A DNA stretch of 64,000 nucleotides, taken from Daphnia carinata. Its lineage: Eukaryota > Arthropoda > Branchiopoda > Diplostraca > Daphniidae. The DNA is taken from NCBI RefSeq assembly GCF_022539665.2, contig NC_081335.1, forward strand, positions 372,001 through 436,000, read 5' to 3'. Position numbers and translations under genes: made by a program. This document shows, piece by piece, positions 51,062 through 64,000 of the stretch. The notes beneath the pieces are model-generated. The model saw only the letters and a list, made by a program, of their open reading frames with translations, had not been told where the DNA came from and made no database searches. How positions within the stretch are numbered: the first letter of the stretch is position 1; each line of letters opens with the position of its first letter.

Positions 51062-52520
51062 TCAATTTTGGCAAAATTTTAGATTTCGCTGTAAATGCAT
51101 GGTTTCGATGCAGAATTGAACGGGCATCACGAATATGAGGGTTGTTTTTCGTGGGACTCATAGTTTTTGAATAAAACGTAAAAAACGGTGAAGTTGGGTT
51201 TCAAAAAGTAAGCAAGGCCTTAGCAAAATGACAATTATTTCAAAAACGGCTTACTTGACAAACAAACAAAGGGCTTTTTCTGAATCAGCGTTAAAATTGG
51301 GTTATACTGTGCGAATTTCATCGCATTCTGAGAGATTTCGATTTTTTACGATTTTGACAAAAGTAGGAAGGCTATAGCCTTCTCACTTTTTCAATTTTGG
51401 CAAAATTTTAGATTTCGCTGTAAATGCATGGTTTCGATGCAGAATTGAACGGGCATCACGAATATGAGGGTTGTTTTTTCGTGGGACTCATAGTTTTTGA
51501 ATAAAACGTAAAAAACGGTGAAGTTGGGTTTCAAAAAGGAAGCAAGGCCTTAGCAAAATGACAATTATTTCAAAAACGGCTTACTTGACAAACAAACAAA
51601 GGGCTTTTTCTGAATCAGCGTTAAAATTGGGTTATACTGTGCGAATTTCATCGCATTCTGAGAGATTTCGATTTTTTACGATTTTGACAAAAGTAGGAAG
51701 GCTATAGCCTTCTCACTTTTTCAATTTTGGCAAAATTTTAGATTTCGCTGTAAATGCATGGTTTCGATGCAGAATTGAACGGGCATCACGAATATGAGGG
51801 TTGTTTTTTCGTGGGACTCATAGTTTTTGAATAAAACGTAAAAAACGGTGAAGTTGGGTTTCAAAAAGGAAGCAAGGCCTTAGCAAAATGACAATTATTT
51901 CAAAAACGGCTTACTTGACAAACAAACAAAGGGCTTTTTCTGAATCAGCGTTAAAATTGGGTTATACTGTGCGAATTTCATCGCATTCTGAGAGATTTCG
52001 ATTTTTTACGATTTTGACAAAAGTAGGAAGGCTATAGCCTTCTCACTTTTTCAATTTTGGCAAAATTTTAGATTTCGCTGTAAATGCATGGTTTCGATGC
52101 AGAATTGAACGGGCATCACGAATATGAGGGTTGTTTTTTCGTGGGACTCATAGTTTTTGAATAAAACGTAAAAAACGGTGAAGTTGGGTTTCAAAAAGGA
52201 AGCAAGGCCTTAGCAAAATGACAATTATTTCAAAAACGGCTTACTTGACAAACAAACAAAGGGCTTTTTCTGAATCAGCGTTAAAATTGGGTTATACTGT
52301 GCGAATTTCATCGCATTCTGAGAGATTTCGATTTTTTACGATTTTGACAAAAGTAGGAAGGCTATAGCCTTCTCACTTTTTCAATTTTGGCAAAATTTTA
52401 GATTTCGCTGTAAATGCATGGTTTCGATGCAGAATTGAACGGGCATCACGAATATGAGGGTTGTTTTTTCGTGGGACTCATAGTTTTTGAATAAAACGTA
52501 AAAAACGGTGAAGTTGGGTT
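51042..52520 (+). repeat. Tandem array, 330-bp unit, about 4.5 copies
   Basis: Units start at GCTATAGCCT at 51042, 51371, 51701, 52031 and 52361; spacing is 329 bp for the first and exactly 330 bp after that. Units two to four appear base-for-base identical by eye, the first differs at single bases, and the fifth stops after about 160 bp at aagttgggtt. There is no open frame longer than chance and no transposase sequence. Near-identity implies recent amplification or gene conversion. Assembled copy number may be an underestimate. Confidence 0.92.
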
Positions 52521-52930
52521 AAAAATAAGGCCGGGCTTATATCGTCGGGCTTAAAATGTTTACCTATTAAAAAATAATAGCATTAAATCTAGATAAATAT
52601 ATATGATTCTGATTCAAAATTAACCAAGGAACACGAAAATGGAATGTGATTTTATGTAGATCTTATAGTTTTGGAGTAATCTATAATATAAAATTAGTGT
52701 GTGTGCAAATCGAAACCATTACTAGCGCGCCAGTACGCTACAGCGCTAACGGGACACATCAAACTTCTTTGATTATACAAAAACCATAAACTCTAATTAA
52801 AAACAAATTTCTTTTTCGTGTTCCTTGTTATATTTTGAAACAGAATTATATAGAGTTATCGGGATTTATTGATATTATTTTTTAATAGGAGAAAATTTTA
52901 AGCCCGACAAAAAAAATAAGCCCGACTTTA
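52521..52930. repeat. Imperfect inverted repeat (possible MITE-like element)
   Basis: The left arm (about 52535-52640: cgggctta, then cctattaaaaaataata, aaccaaggaacacgaaaa) is matched by a right arm on the opposite strand (about 52816-52925: ttttcgtgttccttg, tattttttaatagg, taagcccga). A central stretch of about 170 bp separates them. No coding capacity, so this could be a non-autonomous DNA transposon or hairpin repeat. Confidence 0.65.
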
Positions 52931-53345
52931 TCTTTAAATGACGATTATTTTATAAACGGCTTATTTGACAAAAAAAACAAATGGCTTTTTCTGAATCAGC
53001 GTTAAAATTGTGTTATACTGTGTGATTTTCATCGCCTTTCAAGAGATTTTGATTTTTTCAGATTTTGACAAAAGTGGGAAGGCTATAGCCTTCTCACTTT
53101 TTCAATTTTGGCAAAATTTTAGATTTCGCTTTAAATACATAGTTTCGATGCAGAATTGAACGGGCATCATGAATATGAGGGTTGTTTTCTCGTGGGACCT
53201 ATAGTTTTTTAATAAAACGTAAAAAACGGTAAAAGTTGGGTTAAAAAATAAGCCCGGGCTTAAATTGTCGGGCTTAAAATATTTTCCTTTTAAAAAATAA
53301 TAGCATTAAATCTAGATAAATATACATGATTCTGATTCGATGAAA
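52931..53345 (+). repeat. Diverged direct copy of the repeat unit
   Basis: Carries the same order of blocks as the tandem unit (gctttttctgaatcagcgttaa, then the GGCTATAGCC palindrome centred near 53090, cgggcatca and gttgggtt). It ends in a TAAGCCCGGGCTTA palindrome at 53249-53262 and a second copy of the left arm of the inverted repeat. It is clearly older than the tandem copies. Confidence 0.75.
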
Positions 53346-55490
53346 ATGACACAGTATAGTGAAAATTGAACGCTGATTCTGATTCAGTTCTTGGTTTTCA
53401 TTTTAAATCAGCCGTTTTGAAAATAAAAGAAAACTTATTGCTTGTAGCGACTCTTGCACTGTAAATAAGCGTTAAAATTTGGATTAAATTGTGTGTTAAA
53501 CATTGATTTCCTAAAAAACTATTGGTTTTCTTGTAAGTAAAGAATTAGCTAAATATTCGTAACTTGAACACACTGAATGTGCAATCCCACAATATTAAAT
53601 CGATAACCAGTTAATATCAAATGAATTTTGAAAATTAACATTCTCAACACATCATTTCAACCATTCTTCATTTCCAATGTCGGATTAAATCATCAATACA
53701 GTACACAGTACAGTACAATACAATAGAATTACAAAGGAAAATTAAAAAAAAAAAGAGAGAGCTAGAGATAGCGAATGAAATCAAACGGGATCAAAGTCAA
53801 GACACCGCCATTATTCAATGTTTTTCGAGCAAGACAGCACACAAGTGGCGGGAAGTGAATGATTTTTTTCCTTTTTTACTTTTTTTTTTCTGATTAACAA
53901 AAATAAAAATAAAAGAACTACGAATTTATGTCATCTTTCTTGAAGGGGTTACAAGAAAACCCTAACATAGAAAGTAATTTGAAACTGATGGCCTGGCCCC
54001 ATCCGCGCGCAAAATATAAACAAACATATTCATTGATATAAACTAAAAGAATCAAAACTGGGAGGATAGGGAATGGGTGGTAGGCGGGTCACAGTATATA
54101 GAACAAGTGAGAAATGGGAAGATAAGAGGGAGAAATGGGTTTGGAAGAAAGGAATAGGGAGAATTATAAAAAAAAAAAAAAAAAATGGAAATTGCACATA
54201 CACATGATGGAGGAGCGAAAACAATCAATTTGCGACTAAAATGGCCGATGACTTCGTTTTTTTCTTTTAAGTACAGTCAAAAGAAATGAAGAATAACGTA
54301 TAGATTTCAGGGGTCCGCTGTAGATTTAATTTCTTAATTGTTTTTTTTTCTTATGTCATGTCCCCAATAATGAACAACTGGGGGGCGAGACTAGAGCCGA
54401 AATCAGGAGGAGCAGTGGAGAGAAGAAGGGGGGGAGGCGGTCAGTGCAGGAAAAAAAAGGGTATCGTCCTTTCTGTCTTAATTTTCTTTGTCTCCCGCGC
54501 CGAAATGAACACGCAGTGACAAAACTGTTATAATAATTAATATTAGTACGATTCTAGCTAGGCAATGTTTCTTCCCCCCCGCCTTCTGCTTCAGTTAACC
54601 TGCGCACCTTCTTACAAAACCTGTCTACACGTTAGTTTCGCCTGTGATCAGCACATCTCATATAACATGCACATACACACACGCACACACACAGACAATG
54701 TCATTGAATACAGAATGTGTTTTGCCCTTAGTTTCTAACAACAAAAAATACTTTCGTGTCGAAACGGGATTTAAAAAAACAAAAAAACTCAAGCAATTCT
54801 TCTACATGTTTGTATCTAATTGAACTTTTTAACTCGAGTTCTTTTGGGGAGTCGAAATCTGAAGGAGGGTAGCGGAGCATAAGAGATAGGAGAGGAAGAA
54901 ACAAATCATCGACGATTTTTTTTGCTTTTTTTTTTGCTTTTTTTGTTTTTTTTTCTTAAATTCATTATGTACACAGAGCGGAGATGGGCGAAGGGAGGAC
55001 GCGGTTGTGTCAGGGGAGAGGAAGAGGTAACACCATTTGGTCACTGAGCTCTGCGAACGATTCACAACTTGACTTGTTGAACCCAAGTCACGACGAATAT
55101 CAGCCTCCCTCTCCCTAAAAAAGTGGCAAAGAGAGTAAGAGAGCGCAGCGTTCAGATTCTAACGGCATTTCACCACACCACTACGATTTTTTTTTCTCAC
55201 CCATTTACTGTGGTTTTAAACTAATTGGGCAATCAAGAGAAGAAATTGAAGGAAATTGAAAACAATTTTTTTTTTAAACGCACGCTATCCGAATCCCAAG
55301 TAACCATGGAACCAGACTTCTTGCTATGTTCACTTCCCATCCCTATATATCTTTTTCTTCTTTCTTCCTTTGAAGACTTAAGAAGGGTGGGGTAAAGGAG
55401 GACTGAGGCGGAGGGAGAGCAAGAGCGGATTCTTCAATGAACTTTTTTTTTGCGTTTTTTCGTGAAAAACAGGAAAGGGATCGAAGAAAT
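53346..55490 (-). other. Probable long 3' UTR / downstream flank of G-alpha-q
   Basis: No coding exon recognised. The strand antisense to the plus sequence is C/T-rich with long T runs (for example complement of the A-run at 54168-54185). A CA microsatellite lies around 54663-54696. No canonical poly(A) hexamer for the minus-strand gene could be singled out. Confidence 0.35.
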
Positions 55491-59943
<4,453 letters not shown>

Positions 59944-62535
59944 CGTGCTGTATTCCCCACCAACTGGCTAATACTAGAAAGAGTTCAGCAATAGTAGCAG
60001 GGCTGTGAAATGATAACAAAAATTTTGTTCTTGGGATGAATGTCTTCTTTTTCAACGTAAACTTGAAGAGCACAGATTGCAATGTCCCGTTCTCTGTGGT
60101 GGTTGTCAGTATGTAGCAGCAGAGTATAAACCAGGTGGTGATGTCGAGCAAGGGCGTTTTGTGTGATTGTCTAAGAATCCACAACAGATTTGTCAAAAAT
60201 TCCCCTGGTTTTTCTCGGTTCTTTTTTCGTTTTTCCGGCGTGAGAGACTGCAAATGGCGTTCGATTTTCTTTTCCTTTCACGCATAGAACAAGCAAAACA
60301 CTTTCACATACACACAAATGACTTGCGTCGGTTTGTTTCAAGTCAAAAAGGTTTTTTTGTCTTCCCAAGTTACGTTGTGTCCGAAAATAATAAAAAAAAA
60401 AACACACGACGACGCGAGGGGTGTGGGACGGACGTGTCAAAACTGAATGGCCCCTGTCGTCTAGTCTCGTGTGTGTAGAGGGAGGGGAGAGAAAAAGGAT
60501 GGAGGGGGATAGGGAGGGGAGGAGAGTCGGTCTATAGACAGAGTCGACGGCTTTTTCGGCGACTTGGCTGTGTGTGTGTGTGTGTAGTAAAGCACAGACA
60601 CAGTCACGATGAAATATTCTTCTTTCAGAGTACTCAATATATGGTGGAGATGATGGCCCTATTGGCTGATGAATATAACTTGGATGAAAATGAAACTTTG
60701 GTTGTGTTTTCAAACAGAGGCAGCAGCGATTTGGTTGTAGGTGAAGAACGGCGACGCCTGATGTTGATGAGGCCCCGCCAGCAGCACAGCACAATGTGTC
60801 ACTTTCCGCATTCTTGGTGCCGTTATATAGAGCATAAGTCAGGCTCTCATTTCACTGGGCTCTCTCTCAAACACATACACCAAGGGTGGTGTGTTGTGTG
60901 AGCAATGGGGGTGGGGATTTGGCAAAAGGCGATAGAGTATAGAACGAGCGAGAGACACGCATATACACATCCACACACACTCGACGGGGCGGCGGCCGCG
61001 TTGGCCAAATTAAGTTTACGTGAGGGAAAGAGTGAGTGAGTGAGCTGTAGAGAGAATCCTTACACAAGACTGATGTCAGGGTGAGAGACTAGAGACGAGA
61101 GAGAGCTCACAGAAAAAAGCCAAGCAGCAACACCACACACACAGAGTCGAAGGGGGGAAATAATAGGATCTGACGATCGAAACAAGATGTCAGGCGGAGT
61201 CGGTCTCGGCTCTCACGTTCTCCTCCGTCGCTACAAAACTCGGCTCGGCATTACGACAGAAGAGCGGTTTCGGCTCTCTCTGGCAGCTTGAGTTTCATAC
61301 TAGTGCCGCAGCGAGGCGCCATTGTCGCTGCCCTGTCAATACCCCCAATCATGGCGTTTACCTCACCCCTCCCTTTCGCAACGCCGTTGACACCTAGCGG
61401 CTATTTATCAAACTTTTTTTTTTCGAAATTTATGCAAAAATATTCAGAAATTTTTGTGTAATCTTACTTTAGACAACAAGAAAAAAAACCCGACTGTATA
61501 TTAATCAGTAAAAGGTCAAGAACTTATACTACGACTGGAAATTTTGTTCTTGTTTGGAGTTACGACTTTCATTATGCGATAAGATGTAACGTAATGAAAC
61601 ACAAATGAGGCCGACTAAAAACATTGCAAATAAGAATAGTGCTGAAGAAAATACCGACAATAATCCAATAATTTCACAACTATAGTTTTTAAGATACAGG
61701 GGCCCAGAGAAGTCTATCGAATTGAGGAATTCGACTTTACGTTCGGTTGGGTTTCCCTTATCTTTCTAATTTAATCCGAATTCATAATTTCAAACAGTAC
61801 AACTTCCGCTTTCTTCCTTTTCGCTTCTGCCAAATGTCAAAAAGTCCATTTTTTTGTTTTTAAAAGAGTCCCTACGAAGAACTTTGTAAGGTTGCTGTAC
61901 TCACGCCTCTGATCCGGTTAAAGTCTCCTAGCGATTGCACATTTTCACGAGTTCTTCCGGCACGTGAACGCTGTCATCGGGTTTCCCACTGTTTCTTGTG
62001 TGACACGCTGCATAGAAAACCTCGCAAGTGCCCAGAAGCAAAGGCAGGAAGGGAAAATAAACAATAATGAATTTACTCTGAGGCTTTTTCAAAGGATAAG
62101 TGAGTAGACCAGTAATATTTCTCCTCCTGTCCTGGAATTCTTGCATCTCGGCTCACTTATCCGATTAATCAACTCTGTGTGCATGAAAAATAATCATTTT
62201 CGACAGGATTATCGATGTTCAGCAGCGCCAATCCGATTCGAGTTTGCCCACTTGCAATTAATAATTCCGACGCGTTTTCTTTATTTTCAATTATTCAACA
62301 TTTTCTCTATACGTAATATAAAAACAATATTTGACTCGGGAGTATAAACCTTTTCATTGAATACGAAGGAAGAGATGAAGATTGGTTAAGAAGAGCGCTT
62401 CTTTCTACTTCTTTTTTTTTCTTTTTTCTTCTTTTCCATTTTTTTTTTGTCTTTTGTCAGACGGCAGTTTGTCAACGAAACACCAAAAGCTGGTGTAGGT
62501 AAATTTACGATATGGAGATAGTCACATACAGGTCA
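59944..62535. other. Upstream region of G-alpha-q and intergenic DNA
   Basis: Contains a GT/AC microsatellite near 60569-60585, G/A-rich GAGA-type stretches around 60478-60530 and 61020-61110, and poly-A/T runs. The GA-rich block at about 60.4-61.3 kb looks like a promoter/5' UTR region for G-alpha-q on the minus strand. No coding exon recognised; the short frame at 61928-62146 (minus) was not accepted. Confidence 0.4.
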
Positions 62536-64000
62536 TCAACTACTAAACGAATACTGGGAGGCAGCTTGTCGTATTGAAGCCAGTTGCGCAGCCAGTCGGC
62601 TTGGATCAAGGAGATCGTCGTCATTATCAGCAGCTCCAGCGGAGAATTGGCTATTTTCTTCCTCCATAATCGAAAGCCAAACTGGAGGATTGTTGCCGTG
62701 GCTCGATTCAGACTCTTCATTGACAAACATGTCATCTTCGGCATCCAGCGGTGGCGCAGCGTTGTTCAACGTAGGTTGGTGATGTTGCTGACCTTGCGTC
62801 TGGGCTGACCTGGAATGCGTCAACGCTAATGCAACAGCGTTTGTTGAACAGTCTTCTTCTTCTGCTTCTTCTAACGTCACAGATTTCCTCCGTTTTCTTT
62901 GACACAAAATTGTCATAGGGGTCGTCCGAGCTGATCCTTTAAGTTGACCGGATTTGAAAAAATGAAGTTTCATATCATCCGTTCCAGCGTTCACTGTTGG
63001 CGTAATATTATGGCCCGCAGGATTATGCATTGCAATAGGGTTATTGTTCGTTTCTATAATCGCTATTGATGGAGATGAGATGTCTAAGGAAGGCATAGAG
63101 ACTTCTTGGGATGAGACCAAATCAAACTCGGAAGGTGTAGGTATGTGGTCTTCGTGATATTGACCATTTGTGCTTTTAACTTCAATTGAAGTTGGTTCTG
63201 AACATGGTTCATCCTCGGTCAAAATAGGCATACTCAAATGAAGATGGGATGGTTTGGCTTCAGTTGCGCACTCAGTAGTCAATGAGTTTTGCATATCCTG
63301 ACTCGTGATCGACCCTGGCGCACTTGAATCTGGTTGTGGAATTGACGCTTTGCGAGCAGCGACTGTAATGGCGGCTAATGGCGCTGCAGGTTTCGTATTG
63401 GAAATTTTCTCAGCTGAAAGAGAGAAGTTTTTCGGAAGTGAAAAAATCACAGGTTTGCCTGTACCATTTCCTCTATTTTGCAATCGGCCGGCAAGTGCCA
63501 TAAACTGTTCAGCGGTAATTGTGACCACTCTTGGATGACCAGAACTAGGCGTAGACGAAAGCTTTGGCTTTTTTGCCACCGGTGCGACTTTAGCTGGTTG
63601 AGCTACAGAATGGCTATCTTTTTTCAAATGATTTAATGCCATTTTGCCAGCTTCTGTAGAATGTTTATTTCCATGTTGTAGTTAAGAGAATACCTTTTTC
63701 ATAGAAACTAGAACAGGATTTACCTGTCAAACTAATACTTTGGCCACTTTCAAGGGCTGATGTCAATAATGTAGAATTATCCACTGGTAAAAAGGAAATG
63801 CCATGGGATTCCAGCAGTTTCAAAGCTTCGTGTGACGTCGACTCCGCTGGAAAAAAAAATGTAATACGGCTTCGTTAATTATCCCTAAGTCAATAAAGAC
63901 TGCAAGCTCATACAGTTAAGCGTGGTGGCAGTCAATTTTTCCAGGGCATCTTCTTCAGGTGAAGTTTTCCAGGTAGGGCTTTTTACTGAGCTGATTTCAT
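62536..64000 (-). CDS. Unrecognised nuclear-type protein, 3' part (partial at window edge)
   Basis: Three exons on the minus strand join in phase: up to 63914 from the window edge, 63846-63724, and 63653-62536 (stop TAA-type at 62536-62538). The coding sequence continues beyond 64000, so the N-terminus is missing; about 440 residues are visible. Conserved-looking parts are HGISFLPVDNSTLLTSALES, SISLTEAGKMALNHLKK and RVVTITAEQFMALAGRLQ. The rest is Ser/Thr/Pro-rich and acidic, with a basic QRKRRKSVTLEE patch that could be a nuclear localisation signal. The C-terminus ends with an amphipathic helix (DPSRLAAQLASIRQAASQY). No catalytic or DNA-binding domain is recognised. A transcription-associated protein is a guess. 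Confidence 0.65.

Noticed and set aside
51042-52520. CRISPR-like array
   Set aside because: The 330-bp units are continuous with no short-repeat and unique-spacer pattern, and the genome is eukaryotic.
61928-62146. 72-codon minus-strand frame with a hydrophobic stretch
   Set aside because: No ATG in good context, no splice partner and no recognised family.

Overview
The window is nuclear DNA from an arthropod, most likely a branchiopod crustacean such as Daphnia. This is inferred from gene content: two tandem ciliary-type opsins, a clip-domain serine protease, a secreted leucine-rich-repeat protein of the kind annotated in Daphnia as luciferin-monooxygenase non-catalytic subunit-like, and metazoan housekeeping genes with many short GT-AG introns, mostly 60-150 bp. 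No operons, CRISPR arrays or prokaryotic signals are visible. Gene models were joined by hand from splice sites, reading-phase continuity and similarity to known families.

Layout. 1-3.7 kb: no recognisable gene. 3.7-17.2 kb (+): two seven-exon opsin genes in tandem with identical intron positions and phases, separated by about 7.5 kb with little coding signal. 19.8-22.3 kb (+): an unrecognised three-exon gene (444 aa). 24.2-26.0 kb (-): SIAH-like RING E3 ligase, divergent from 26.3-27.2 kb (+) STYX pseudophosphatase, which is tail-to-tail with 27.4-29.0 kb (-) TIM50. 30.0-32.3 kb (-): clip-domain trypsin-like protease. 33.7-39.0 kb (+): TRPM cation channel. 39.9-41.2 kb (-): choline-phosphate cytidylyltransferase. 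42.4-43.8 kb (+): secreted LRR protein. 44.9-47.3 kb (+): EHD/Past1 membrane-remodelling ATPase. 47.9-48.6 kb (-): TMEM50. 49.1-50.2 kb (+): YOD1/OTU1 deubiquitinase. 50.4-53.4 kb: a repeat cluster with a 330-bp tandem array, strong palindromes and inverted copies. 55.5-59.9 kb (-): G protein alpha-q subunit with three duplicated exon pairs that look mutually exclusive. 62.5-64 kb (-): 3' part of an unrecognised nuclear-type protein.

Functional links. The genes are mostly independent transcription units. Opsins, G-alpha-q and TRP-family channels all belong to sensory signalling in arthropods, but these opsins are ciliary-type and the channel is TRPM, so one pathway cannot be claimed from proximity. 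The most unusual points are: both opsins carry Trp-Arg-Cys where the D/E-R-Y motif belongs; the G-alpha-q P-loop has Gly in place of an almost invariant Glu; G-alpha-q has three pairs of equal-length alternative exons; and the 330-bp palindrome-bearing array lies between the convergent YOD1 and G-alpha-q genes.
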